Below, piece by piece: positions 40,469-48,783 of a stretch of 64,000 nt of DNA. This DNA is from Marinobacterium nitratireducens (GTDB taxonomy: Bacteria; Pseudomonadota; Gammaproteobacteria; Pseudomonadales; Balneatricaceae). Each line of letters opens with the position of its first letter. Position 1 is the first letter of the stretch. A program made the position numbers and the translations under genes. The notes under the pieces were generated by a model, which was given only the letters and a program-made list of their open reading frames with translations, did no database searches and was not told where the DNA came from. The stretch covers positions 1 to 64,000 of the forward strand of contig NZ_BMLT01000010.1 of NCBI RefSeq assembly GCF_014645375.1, written 5' to 3'.

Positions 40469-41392
40469 ATGAATCCCAACCTGTTGAAACAACTGGCGAT
40501 CATCGTGAAGCAGGGATCGCTCAGTCGCGCCTCGGAGCAGCTGTTCGTGACTCAGCCGACCCTGAGCCGCAGCGTGCAGCAACTGGAGGCGAAGGTCGGC
40601 GCGCCACTTCTCAAGCGGACACGCTACGGGGTGGCGCCGACGGAAATCGGCGCGCGCCTGGCACAGATCGGCGAGCGAATTCTCGCCGACTCCGAACACG
40701 GCGAGGAGGTGATACGGCAGTGGCACAGCGGCTATCACAGCGAGTTCGCGATCGGCATCGACCCGCTGTGGGAGTTCGCCGCCTTTCGTGAAATGACCGC
40801 AAACTTTCTGTCGGAATCTCGCTACGTGTTCCATTTCCGCACCGGATCGGCGGCGGCGCAGATACGCCTTATGCAGGAAGAAAAGCTGGACTTTCTGCTG
40901 GCCCCGGCGCACCTCTCCGTCGCCCAGGGTACGCTGGACCGCGAACTGCTGTTCCGTGACCGCTCGGGGATTTTCGCCGGCAGGCGTTCGAAACTGGCCG
41001 GCGCAGGAAAGCCGATACCGCGGGACGTGCTGGAGCAGCAGAGCTGGATGATCGCCGGCGCCAGCGCCGGCTTTCTGGACGGTCAGGGCGAGCTGGCAGG
41101 CCCCTCAGCGGCACGTATCGCCTTTACCGGCAGCATCCGCTCGGTACTGCATCTGCTCGACACCAGCGATATGCTGGTGCGTCTGCCAGCGCGACTGGCG
41201 CTGATGACAGGGGAAATTGCCCCCGAACAGCTGATCGAAACCGAAGGACAGCAGGGCCCGCGACGCGATATTGCGCTCTGGTCCCGGAGCGAAAACGGCG
41301 AGCGCCCGGAGATACTCCGGGTACGGGAACTGGTCAGCGACTTCGTCACCCGACTTGACCGCGAAGCGCCAACCTTTGGACTGGAGTTGTGA
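40469..41392 (+). CDS. LysR-family transcriptional regulator
   Basis: A 307-residue LysR protein: winged helix-turn-helix at about 1-60 (IVKQGSLSRASEQLFVTQPTLSR, then VQQLEAKVGAPLLKRTRYGV) and an inducer-binding domain at about 90-300. It is divergent from the mobA-like gene and therefore probably controls it in response to 3-hydroxybenzoate or a related aromatic. The known MobR of Comamonas is a MarR protein, so this would be a different regulator type for the same reaction. Confidence 0.88.
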   Translation: MNPNLLKQLAIIVKQGSLSRASEQLFVTQPTLSRSVQQLEAKVGAPLLKRTRYGVAPTEIGARLAQIGERILADSEHGEEVIRQWHSGYHSEFAIGIDPLWEFAAFREMTANFLSESRYVFHFRTGSAAAQIRLMQEEKLDFLLAPAHLSVAQGTLDRELLFRDRSGIFAGRRSKLAGAGKPIPRDVLEQQSWMIAGASAGFLDGQGELAGPSAARIAFTGSIRSVLHLLDTSDMLVRLPARLALMTGEIAPEQLIETEGQQGPRRDIALWSRSENGERPEILRVRELVSDFVTRLDREAPTFGLEL

Positions 41393-41395
41393 TCG

Positions 41396-41710
41396 TTAAA
41401 AAATCCATGCCAGCATCAGCCAGATAACGACGAAAAAAGAGCCGAAACCCGCCAGCATGAACTGGATCTCGCCGATAAAGCCGTCTCCGGCGGCAATGGC
41501 GAATACCAGCATCAGCGCCACCGTGACGAAAAAGGAGATCACGGCCGCATTCTTGAGCCCGAGCCCCGGCTCGAGACTGGTTTCGACGATCTGCGCCAGC
41601 TGCGGCAACAGCAGCAACGCTGCCGCTCCGAGCACCACCAGCAGCACCACAATCGCCAGCAGCGCCAACCGAGCCTGACGCTTGTCCCTCGAATCCGGGG
41701 TTCCCGACAT
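41396..41710 (-). CDS. Small hypothetical membrane protein
   Basis: A 104-residue protein of unknown function with three predicted membrane segments (about 15-35, 51-73 and 82-102). The short N-terminus is basic (SRDKRQAR). It is 21 bases downstream of the PH-domain gene on the same strand, so probably co-transcribed with it and the TM2 gene. I do not recognise the family. Confidence 0.65.
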   Translation of the reverse strand: MSGTPDSRDKRQARLALLAIVVLLVVLGAAALLLLPQLAQIVETSLEPGLGLKNAAVISFFVTVALMLVFAIAAGDGFIGEIQFMLAGFGSFFVVIWLMLAWIF

Positions 41711-41731
41711 CTTGCTACCTCCCGAGAGCGA

Positions 41732-42109
41732 TCAGGCCGCTTCCTGCCCCTGCTTGATAAGTTCGCGCAGCCGGTGCGGGTCCGGCAGGCCGGCCACTTC
41801 CACCTCGGCATCGTCACCGGCGGTAAAAATGGCGATCTTGCCGACACCGAAAATGCGGTTGAAGAACGACTGATAGACGTTGACCGTACGAACCCCCGAG
41901 AGCGACAGCTCGGTGCGGTCCTTGCTTAGCAGCCCGCGCTCGACAACCAGCTCGCGATCGGTCACCTCCAGCAACGTCGACTTGCACTTGAGGTACCAGA
42001 TCAGCAGGATGATGATGCCGATACCCACCGGTATCAGCAGAATCGACAGTAAAAATCCCAGCGGATTGTTTTTGAACATTGCCGGATGTTCGGAGTATTT
42101 CGTATCCAT
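41732..42109 (-). CDS. Bacterial PH-domain (YdbS/DUF304-like) membrane protein
   Basis: About 125 residues. A hydrophobic segment (about 15-38; LGFLLSILLIPVGIGIIILLIWYL) is followed by a bacterial PH-like domain (LEVTDRELVVERGLLSKDRTELSL, then VRTVNVYQSFFNRIFGVGKIAIFT). Such proteins are often found in cell-envelope contexts but their function is poorly known. I start at the ATG 42109; an in-frame TTG at 42148 would add 13 residues. Confidence 0.75.
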   Translation of the reverse strand: MDTKYSEHPAMFKNNPLGFLLSILLIPVGIGIIILLIWYLKCKSTLLEVTDRELVVERGLLSKDRTELSLSGVRTVNVYQSFFNRIFGVGKIAIFTAGDDAEVEVAGLPDPHRLRELIKQGQEAA

Positions 42110-42188
42110 TAGCCAAGTATTCCCTATTACCAGTTCAGAGTCCGCCAACGCCGGCGACAGCCGGCAGAGGGGACGCGGTGCCCCTGAG

Positions 42189-42593
42189 TCATCCCCGGGC
42201 CAGGGATTCGCCGTTCAGTTCACTGACCTGATCGTTCAGCGTCCAGTAGTCGTAGATGACGCCGATCAGGAAAAGACCGCCGGTGAGCAGGTACAGCAGG
42301 CCGCTGAGCCACTTGCCCATGTAAAAGCGGTGCACGCCAAAAATACCGAGGAAGGTCAGCAGAATCCAGGCGATATTGTAATCGGTGGGACCTGGCCGAA
42401 AGCTGAACTCGGCGTCCCGGTCCATCGCCGGGATCAGGAACAGATCGACGATCCAGCCAATCAGAAAAAGCCCCAGCGTGAAGAAGTAAATTGTCCCGCT
42501 GACCGGGCGCCCGTAGTAAAAGCGGTGCGCGCCCATGAATCCGAAGATCCAGAGCAGATACCCTATAATTTTGCTGTGTCCGTTCATCGGCAT
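42189..42593 (-). CDS. Protein with two TM2 domains
   Basis: A 134-residue membrane protein that contains two tandem TM2 units, each with the loop GAHRFYYGRPVSG (about 21-33) and GVHRFYMGKWLSG (about 85-97) between two membrane segments. So four membrane spans in two homologous halves. TM2 proteins have no settled role in bacteria. The start has GGAG 6 bases upstream. First gene of the probable three-gene membrane cluster 42593-41396. Confidence 0.82.
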   Translation of the reverse strand: MPMNGHSKIIGYLLWIFGFMGAHRFYYGRPVSGTIYFFTLGLFLIGWIVDLFLIPAMDRDAEFSFRPGPTDYNIAWILLTFLGIFGVHRFYMGKWLSGLLYLLTGGLFLIGVIYDYWTLNDQVSELNGESLARG

Positions 42594-42662
42594 TCATTTC
42601 TCCATGTTATGAATAGATTGTTTAAGGCTGATCGCAGATTAGCCTGTATTCCGGGGCCAAAA

Positions 42663-42832
42663 GTAGGATGGGTGGAGCCGCATTGGCACAGTGTTTAACG
42701 CTTTCAGCGACGTTGACGCGGCGCAACCCATCTGAGCCGGCTGCCGAACCGACGTCCAAGATGGGTTGCACGACGCCCGGGCTGCATCGGTGTCGGATAC
42801 GCCGTACCGAAGCGTCGCCCCACCCATCCTAC
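42663..42832. repeat. 170-bp element with 13-bp terminal inverted repeats
   Basis: The ends are exact inverted copies: GTAGGATGGGTGG (42663-42675) and CCACCCATCCTAC (42820-42832). An internal perfect 11-bp inverted repeat GCAACCCATCT (42723-42733) and AGATGGGTTGC (42759-42769) shows that it is two head-to-head copies of a smaller GTAGGATGGGTGG...GCAACCCATC unit. No coding capacity. Related units occur at 49821-50350 and 60032-60158. Confidence 0.8.
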
Positions 42833-42871
42833 GATTTACGTGCTTCCCGCCGGAGCACGATGAACCTTATT

Positions 42872-44236
42872 TTAAAGCCCGTAACGCTCGATCTTCTTCA
42901 ATAATCCCTGACGCGACAGCCCCAGCGCCGCGGCAGCCCGGGTCCGGTTGTCCTCGTGTTGCGCCAGCGCGCGCCGGATCAGACGAATTTCCAGCGCCCG
43001 CACCTGCTCCTCCAGCGGGGCATCGGAGAGGGCGCCGTCGTCCTGGTCAGCGCCGCCCTGGGCACCGGGGTGCAGCAACGCGACGTCGTCCAGCGTTACC
43101 CGGCCGCCCCGGCTCAGGGCACAGATGCTTTCCAGGCTGTTGCGCAGCTCCCTGACGTTGCCGGGCCAGCCACGCCGCAGCACCCAGTCGAGCACCTCCG
43201 GTTCGAGGTGCAACGATGGCTGACCACTTTCCTGCGCCAGTTGCGCAATGAAATGCCGCACCAGCAACGGAATGTCCTCGGGTCTTTCACACAGCGGCCG
43301 GGTTTCGATCGTGACGCCCTTGATCCGGTAGTAGAGATCCTCGCGAAACTCGCCACGGGCGACCATATCCGGCAGGTTCGCATTGGTGGCCGAGACCACC
43401 CGCACATTGATCTGCTGCAGACTGCGCCCGCCGACCGGGTAAAAGCTGCCCTCCTGCAGCACCCGCAGCAGTTTGACCTGCATCGGCAGCGGCATTTCGC
43501 CGATTTCGTCGAGAAACAGGGTGCCGCCGTCCGCCAGCTTCAGCAAGCCGTCCCGGTCGCGGTCGGCGCCGGTAAAGGCGCCCTTGACGTACCCGAACAG
43601 CTCGCTCTCGAGCAGGTCCGCCGGGATGGCACCGCAGTGCACCGAGATAAAAGGCCCCTCGGCGCGCAGACTGAGGTCGTGCAGCGCGCGGGAAATCACC
43701 TCCTTGCCGGTACCCGAGGGCCCCATCACCAGCACCCGGGCATCGGTCGGCGCGATCCGCTCCACCAGCGCACGCACCCCGGTCATCGACGGCGAAACGC
43801 CGATCAGCCGGTCCAGCGGCGTGCCGCTCCCCTGCCCCTTGCGCAACTGCTGCAGTTCGCGGCTCAGCTGATGCTTGGTTACGGCCCGCTTGACCACCAC
43901 CGCCAGCATATCCGGATCCAGCGGTTTGGCGATGAAGTCCCAGGCGCCCTGCTGCATGGCCTGCAGGGCCAGCTCACGGTCCGCGTGACCGGTGAGAATG
44001 ATCACCGGCCGACTGGCGAATTCGGGCACCGCCTGCAACGTGCGGGCGGGATCGAAGTGCGGCGGCAACGACAGGTCCAGCAGCAGCAGGTCGGGGTCGA
44101 AGGGCCCCAGCAGAGCTCTCGCCTCGTCGAGGCTGGCGCCACCGCGCACTTCGTAACCGGCGCTGGTCAGCCACTGCTCGCACAGCGAGCGGAACGCCGG
44201 CTCGTCGTCGATCAGCAGAATTCTCGGCGGATTCAT
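42872..44236 (-). CDS. Sigma-54-dependent response regulator (NtrC family)
   Basis: A 454-residue enhancer-binding regulator. The receiver domain (about 5-120) has acidic D10-D11, the phosphorylation site D54 in LLLLDLSLPP and the K in FIAKPLD. The AAA+ domain (about 145-370) has Walker A GPSGTGKE, the sigma-54 contact loop GAFTGA and Walker B GGTLFLDEIGEM. A Fis-type helix-turn-helix ends it (TRAAAALGLSRQGLLKKIERYG). Its start overlaps the stop of the upstream kinase (ATGA), so both form one two-component system. The pair is divergent from the oxidase operon, whose promoter is sigma-54-type. Confidence 0.94.
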   Translation of the reverse strand: MNPPRILLIDDEPAFRSLCEQWLTSAGYEVRGGASLDEARALLGPFDPDLLLLDLSLPPHFDPARTLQAVPEFASRPVIILTGHADRELALQAMQQGAWDFIAKPLDPDMLAVVVKRAVTKHQLSRELQQLRKGQGSGTPLDRLIGVSPSMTGVRALVERIAPTDARVLVMGPSGTGKEVISRALHDLSLRAEGPFISVHCGAIPADLLESELFGYVKGAFTGADRDRDGLLKLADGGTLFLDEIGEMPLPMQVKLLRVLQEGSFYPVGGRSLQQINVRVVSATNANLPDMVARGEFREDLYYRIKGVTIETRPLCERPEDIPLLVRHFIAQLAQESGQPSLHLEPEVLDWVLRRGWPGNVRELRNSLESICALSRGGRVTLDDVALLHPGAQGGADQDDGALSDAPLEEQVRALEIRLIRRALAQHEDNRTRAAAALGLSRQGLLKKIERYGL

Positions 44237-46101
44237 GGTTTCACCTCTTCAGGAAAACTGAGCTCGAAAGTCACCGGCCACCCCAGATCGGTACGCAGCC
44301 GGACATCGCCACCATGCGCATCCATAATCCGCCGCACGATTGCCAGCCCCAGCCCGCTGCCGCCGGCGCGGCGACTGACGAATGGCTGGAACAGACTGTC
44401 GTGCAGCGAGGGATCGATTGCCGGCCCGTTGTTGTGAATGCGGACACGGCGACCGCACTCGTCCGTATCGATGCGTATCCGGCTCCCCGGGTTGTTGCGC
44501 ACGAATCCCAGAGCATTGTCGATCAGGTTGGTAAACACCTGCTGCAACCGGTGCGGATCGGCGTGCAGCCACAATCCGGGCGGCACCGCGGTTTCGAATT
44601 CGGTCTGCTGCCAGTCGAAGAGCGGCCTCAGACTGTCCAGCATCGCCGCAAGCTGCACCGGCTGCGGCTGCGGTTCGATACGACCGGAATAGAGCAGCAG
44701 ATCGGAGATCTGCCGGTCCGCCCGCTTGAGCTGCGCCTGGATCAGCGCGCGGCGGTCGCTGGGCAGGTCCGCGGTCGCCATCGAAATGACGTTGAGCGGA
44801 TTGCGCAGCTCGTGCGCCATCACCGCCGACAGGCTGCCCAGCTCCACCAGATGCTCGCTCGCCAGGCGACGGCGTTCCGCTTCGGCCAGCTGCAGCGACC
44901 GTTCCAGCAGCCCGCAACTGGTCGCCAGCAGCGACCCGAAAACCTCTCCGGTGAGGCGCTGGCCGGGCTTGACGTCTTCCCAGCCTTCAAGCCGGAAACG
45001 CCAGCCGCTGGCCCGGTGTTGACAGAGAATATGCAGGCCGTTGCGGGCAATGACCGGCATGGGGTCACCCTCCCGCTGCAGCAGAATTCGCACCGGCTGC
45101 CCGACCTGCTGACCGATCAGGTCCGCCGCCATGCGTTCCAGCGCATCCCAGCCGGCGGCCGACTTGAGGCGGTTGAGCCAGCGCTCGAGCAGCGCCTCGT
45201 TAAGGTCGACGCCGGGGTAGATCAGCTGGTCTGAAAGCTCATTGAGGGGGCGCTTGAGCAGCAATGCCACGGCCAGCGCGACCAGGCTGCAGAGCCACAG
45301 CTGCCACACCGGCACCGCGGCCAGCGATCCCGCCCCCAGCGCCGCGCTCAGGGCCCGTATCAGCGCCACCACCCCCAGCAGCACCAGCATCAGCACCAAC
45401 CAGGGCAAGGCCCCCTTGGCGAAGGCGTTTGCCTCGAGAATCTGGTAGCGCACCACACCGTAGACCAGCAGCACCACGTAGCTTGGCATCAGCAGCATCG
45501 GGTACGGATACCAGTCGATACCAATGGACGGAAAGATGAAGCTCGAGGCCAGCAGCAGCCCCCAGCCCCCGGCTGCGAACATCGCCACGATCGACCGGCG
45601 CAGGTTGCCCTTGTGGACGCTCAGACCCCAGACCAGCACCAGGTGCGCGATCACGCCTATCACCACGGTATAGGCAACGTTGAACCAGCCCAGGCCCTGG
45701 AACACGAAAAACGCCTCGAAGGGTCCCAGCGCGACCGTGCGCCCCCCGGTGCCGAGCCAGCTCAGCACGACGATGATGCTGCTCACCACGTAAATGAGGC
45801 TGATATGCCGGCTCAGCCACTCCAGCCAGGGCGGTGCGCTCGCCCGTCCCGGATAGACGAAACGGGTGGCGAAGTGCAGAAAGAAGGTCGGCATCAGCGG
45901 GTTGGCCAGTATCAGCAGAATACCGAGTCGGTGCCAGCCCTGCAGGATGGCGATATGACCGCCGCACCAGAGCGCCATCATGACACCGAAGCCGCTCAGT
46001 GCCTGCAGGCTGCGCCGGCGCCGGGCCTGCTGCCAGAGCCAGCCGGACACCACCAGCGCGCAGATGCTGGTGACCAGCATCATCAGTTCGAACGCAATCA
46101 T
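44233..46101 (-). CDS. Membrane sensor histidine kinase
   Basis: Partner kinase of the sigma-54 regulator. The N-terminal about 300 residues are a multi-span membrane domain with seven or more helices, followed by a short GAF-like region and a HisKA/HATPase_c core: phosphoacceptor in MAHELRNPLNVIS, N box DNALGFVRNN and G box GGSGLGLAIV. I start at the ATG 46101 (about 622 residues); the open frame extends to a TTG at 46116. The signal is unknown; the polytopic sensor domain near a respiratory oxidase would fit sensing of quinone, redox state or a membrane-soluble ligand. Confidence 0.88.
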   Translation of the reverse strand: MIAFELMMLVTSICALVVSGWLWQQARRRRSLQALSGFGVMMALWCGGHIAILQGWHRLGILLILANPLMPTFFLHFATRFVYPGRASAPPWLEWLSRHISLIYVVSSIIVVLSWLGTGGRTVALGPFEAFFVFQGLGWFNVAYTVVIGVIAHLVLVWGLSVHKGNLRRSIVAMFAAGGWGLLLASSFIFPSIGIDWYPYPMLLMPSYVVLLVYGVVRYQILEANAFAKGALPWLVLMLVLLGVVALIRALSAALGAGSLAAVPVWQLWLCSLVALAVALLLKRPLNELSDQLIYPGVDLNEALLERWLNRLKSAAGWDALERMAADLIGQQVGQPVRILLQREGDPMPVIARNGLHILCQHRASGWRFRLEGWEDVKPGQRLTGEVFGSLLATSCGLLERSLQLAEAERRRLASEHLVELGSLSAVMAHELRNPLNVISMATADLPSDRRALIQAQLKRADRQISDLLLYSGRIEPQPQPVQLAAMLDSLRPLFDWQQTEFETAVPPGLWLHADPHRLQQVFTNLIDNALGFVRNNPGSRIRIDTDECGRRVRIHNNGPAIDPSLHDSLFQPFVSRRAGGSGLGLAIVRRIMDAHGGDVRLRTDLGWPVTFELSFPEEVKP

Positions 46102-46120
46102 CGGCACAACCGTCAACTTC

Positions 46121-46161
46121 GTTTACACACCGGACAGCATTACTGTCCACCTTGTTTACAC
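46121..46161. promoter_or_regulatory. Candidate activator-binding region upstream of the oxidase operon
   Basis: A palindrome GGACAG-CATTA-CTGTCC (46132-46148) lies between two direct copies of GTTTACAC at 46121-46128 and 46154-46161, which are 33 bp apart (about three helical turns). The region is about 60-100 bp upstream of the sigma-54 promoter and next to the two-component genes, the place where an enhancer site would be expected. Assignment is inferred. Confidence 0.5.
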
Positions 46162-46184
46162 TCTGCGCAGTTTTTCACAGCGCC

Positions 46185-46198
46185 TTGACCGAAATCAA
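46185..46198 (+). promoter_or_regulatory. FNR/ANR-like box
   Basis: TTGAC-CGAA-ATCAA matches the FNR/ANR consensus TTGAT-N4-ATCAA at nine of ten defined positions, and the flanks extend the dyad (CCTTGA...TCAAGG). It lies between the candidate activator site and the sigma-54 promoter. It suggests oxygen-dependent control of the oxidase operon. Confidence 0.65.
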
Positions 46199-46222
46199 GG
46201 CGTCTGACGGGGATTTTATATC

Positions 46223-46238
46223 TGGCACGCATCCTGCA
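46223..46238 (+). promoter_or_regulatory. Sigma-54 promoter of the cytochrome bd operon
   Basis: TGGCACGCATCCTGCA matches the -24/-12 pattern TGGCACG-N4-TTGCA with one mismatch; the GG and GC are exactly 10 bp apart. It is 34 bases before the 32-residue ORF and 143 bases before cydA. The divergent sigma-54 activator is the obvious candidate to drive it. Confidence 0.75.
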
Positions 46239-46272
46239 TTAACTAGGAAAAACTTTAACAGGAAACCCAACC

Positions 46273-46371
46273 ATGAACCTGTCCATCCTGCTTTCGGAAT
46301 TCGTAATGCTGGCATCGGTACTCGCTATCGCCTATTCGCCGGCACTGATCCAGAAACTGCGTCAGCGCTGA
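46273..46371 (+). CDS. 32-residue single-span membrane ORF upstream of cydA
   Basis: The ORF has ATG, 32 codons and TGA, with AGGAAA 7 bases upstream. The peptide starts MNLSILLSEFVMLASVLAIA, forming one hydrophobic helix (about 3-21), and ends with basic residues (QKLRQR), suggesting a cytoplasmic C-terminus. It ends 10 bases before cydA and is the first gene after the sigma-54 promoter. Size and location resemble tiny bd-oxidase subunits such as CydX or CydS, but the sequence is not one I recognise, and the usual 3'-located small subunit is also present downstream. Confidence 0.6.
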   Translation: MNLSILLSEFVMLASVLAIAYSPALIQKLRQR

Positions 46372-46381
46372 GGCCACCACC

Positions 46382-47788
46382 ATGGAACTGGATGCAGCCC
46401 TGCTGTCCCGGGTGCAGTTCGCGCTCACGGTCAGCTTCCATATTCTCTTCCCCTCGGTGACCATCGGTCTTGCGACCTTTATCGCCGTCTGGGAAGGCCT
46501 CTGGCTCAAGACCCGCAACCCGGTCTATCTGCAGCTGGCGAAGTTCTGGATCAAGCCCTTCGCCATCACCTTCGGCATGGGCGTGGTCTCCGGAATCGTG
46601 CTGTCGTACGAGTTCGGCACCAACTTCTCCGAGTTCTCGCGCATCACGGGCCCGGTACTCGGCCCCCTGATGGCCTACGAGGTGCTGACCGCCTTCTTCC
46701 TCGAAGCCGGCTTCCTCGGCGTCATGCTGTTCGGCTGGCAGCGGGTCAGCGAGAAGCTACACTTCTTCGCCACCGTGGTGGTGGCGCTGGGAACCTGGCT
46801 GTCCGCGTTCTGGATCATCGTCGCCAACTCCTGGATGCAGACTCCGGCCGGCTACGAGGTCGTCGACGGCGTCTACCAGGTCGCCAGCTGGAGCGAGGTG
46901 ATCTTCAACCCGTCGATGCCGTACCGCCTTGCACACATGCTGCTGGCGACACTGCTGACCGCGACGTTCCTGATCGCCGGTATCTGCGCCTGGTACCTGC
47001 TCAGGCAGCGTCATCAGCCGATGGCGCGCAAGGGACTGTCGATGGCGCTCTGGGCGGCACTGGCACTGGCACCGCTGCAGGCGCTGGTAGGCGACTTCCA
47101 CGGTCTCAACGTCAAGGAACACCAGCCGATCAAGGTCGCGGCGATGGAAGGCATCTGGCCGGAAACCGAAAAAGGCGCCCCGCTGCTGGTGTTTGCCATT
47201 CCGGACATGGAAAACGAAACCAACCACTTCGAAATCGGCATCCCGCACCTGGCCAGTCTGATCCTGGCCCACGAGTTCAATGGCGAACTGCAGGGCCTGA
47301 AATCGGTCGCGCCCGAAGACCGTCCGCCGGTACCGGTCGTCTTCTTCAGCTTCCGGATCATGGTCGGCATCGGCGTACTGATGATCGCGCTGGCGTTCTA
47401 CGCTTACTGGCTGCGGCGCAAAGACAGGATGTTCACCGACCGGCGGCTGCTGCGGGCCTGCGTCGCGCTGACACCGGCCGGCGTCATCGCCACCGTCTCC
47501 GGCTGGTACGTGGTCGAGGTCGGCCGCCAGCCCTGGCTGGTCAACGGCCTGATCCGTACGGTGGATGTGGTGTCGCCACTGCCGGCCGAACGTGTGCTGT
47601 TCTCGCTGACGCTGTTCGCAGTCACCTACAGCCTGCTGCTGTGCGTCTACCTCTACTTCATGGCCAAACTGATCCGCAAGGGGGCGCCCGACGCCTCGAC
47701 CCTGAAGGATCAGGTCTTCGGAACCCAAACGCCCGGCTACGCCAAGGCCTGGGTCAAACGCTTCGAACAGCTTGAGAAGGCACACTGA
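46382..47788 (+). CDS. cydA: Cytochrome bd-type quinol oxidase subunit I (CioA-like)
   Basis: Quinol-oxidising, heme-bearing subunit of a terminal oxidase in the inner membrane. The 468-residue length and short Q loop point to the cyanide-insensitive (CioA) type rather than long-loop CydA. Heme ligands are visible: H20 (VSFHILFP), a second histidine in RLAHMLLA and a methionine in SFRIMVGIG. The glutamates of AYEVLTAFFLEAGF and the conserved GRQPW are present. The stop overlaps the cydB start (TGATG). Confidence 0.94.
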   Translation: MELDAALLSRVQFALTVSFHILFPSVTIGLATFIAVWEGLWLKTRNPVYLQLAKFWIKPFAITFGMGVVSGIVLSYEFGTNFSEFSRITGPVLGPLMAYEVLTAFFLEAGFLGVMLFGWQRVSEKLHFFATVVVALGTWLSAFWIIVANSWMQTPAGYEVVDGVYQVASWSEVIFNPSMPYRLAHMLLATLLTATFLIAGICAWYLLRQRHQPMARKGLSMALWAALALAPLQALVGDFHGLNVKEHQPIKVAAMEGIWPETEKGAPLLVFAIPDMENETNHFEIGIPHLASLILAHEFNGELQGLKSVAPEDRPPVPVVFFSFRIMVGIGVLMIALAFYAYWLRRKDRMFTDRRLLRACVALTPAGVIATVSGWYVVEVGRQPWLVNGLIRTVDVVSPLPAERVLFSLTLFAVTYSLLLCVYLYFMAKLIRKGAPDASTLKDQVFGTQTPGYAKAWVKRFEQLEKAH

Positions 47789-48783
47789 TGGAACTGGCAT
47801 TCTTTTATTTTCTGCTGCTGGGCTTCGCCATCCTGATGTACGTGGTACTCGATGGCTTCGACCTTGGCATCGGCATCCTCTATCCCTGGTTCGAGCAGGA
47901 GCAGCAGCGCGACCAGATGATGCGCTCGATCTCCCACGTCTGGGACGGCAACGAGACCTGGCTGGTGTTCGGTGGTGTCATACTGTTCGGCGCCTTCCCG
48001 GCCGCCTATAGCGCGATCCTCTCGACACTCTACGTGCCGATCATGATCATGCTGATCGCACTGATCTTTCGTGGCGTCGCTTTCGAGTATCGCTTCAAGG
48101 CGCACCGCTCCAAGGTCTGGTGGGACCGCGCCTTCGCGATCGGCTCCACCGTCGCGGCCTTCTGTCAGGGCCTGATGCTGGGCGCGGTGGTGCAGGGTGT
48201 ACCCGCAGACGCCATCGAGGCTTCGAGTCTGAACTGGTTGTCGCCGTTCGCCATCCTGACCGCTTTCTCGGTCATGGTCGGCTACGCCCTTCTTGCCTGC
48301 TGCTACCTGCACATGAAAAGCCGCGGCGCCATCCGTTTTCGGGCCGCCAAGCTCGGACGCGTGCTGGTCGTGGCGGTCATGGTGGCCATGTTCCTGGTGA
48401 GTGTCTGGACCCTGGCCGCAGAGCCCGAGATCCGCGCGCGCTGGTTCAGCGGCTACAACCTGCTGCTGCTCAGCCCGCTGCCGCTGATGAGCCTCTGGGT
48501 AGGGCAGAGACTGCTGCGCGATCTCGGACGGCACCGCAACGAACAGCTTTCGTTTTTCCTCGCCGCAGCACTGTTCGTCCTCGGATTGGCCGGTCTGGTG
48601 GTGGGACTATTCCCCTATCTGGTACCGCGCCAGCTGACGATCTGGCAGGCCCAGGCACCGGCTTCCAGCCTAGAATTCATGCTGCCCGGTGTGCTGATTT
48701 TCGTACCGCTGATCTGCGCCTACACCCTCTGGGGCTATCGCATCTTCAGCGGTAAGGTGGAAGACTTCGAGGAGGGCTACTGA
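47788..48783 (+). CDS. cydB: Cytochrome bd-type quinol oxidase subunit II (CioB-like)
   Basis: Second large subunit of the oxidase. The 331-residue membrane protein has the family segment YVVLDGFDLGIGILYPW near residue 15-31 and WDGNETWLVFGG; about eight membrane helices are predicted. Overlaps cydA and the following small gene by one base at each end (TGATG), a tightly coupled operon. Confidence 0.94.
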   Translation: MELAFFYFLLLGFAILMYVVLDGFDLGIGILYPWFEQEQQRDQMMRSISHVWDGNETWLVFGGVILFGAFPAAYSAILSTLYVPIMIMLIALIFRGVAFEYRFKAHRSKVWWDRAFAIGSTVAAFCQGLMLGAVVQGVPADAIEASSLNWLSPFAILTAFSVMVGYALLACCYLHMKSRGAIRFRAAKLGRVLVVAVMVAMFLVSVWTLAAEPEIRARWFSGYNLLLLSPLPLMSLWVGQRLLRDLGRHRNEQLSFFLAAALFVLGLAGLVVGLFPYLVPRQLTIWQAQAPASSLEFMLPGVLIFVPLICAYTLWGYRIFSGKVEDFEEGY

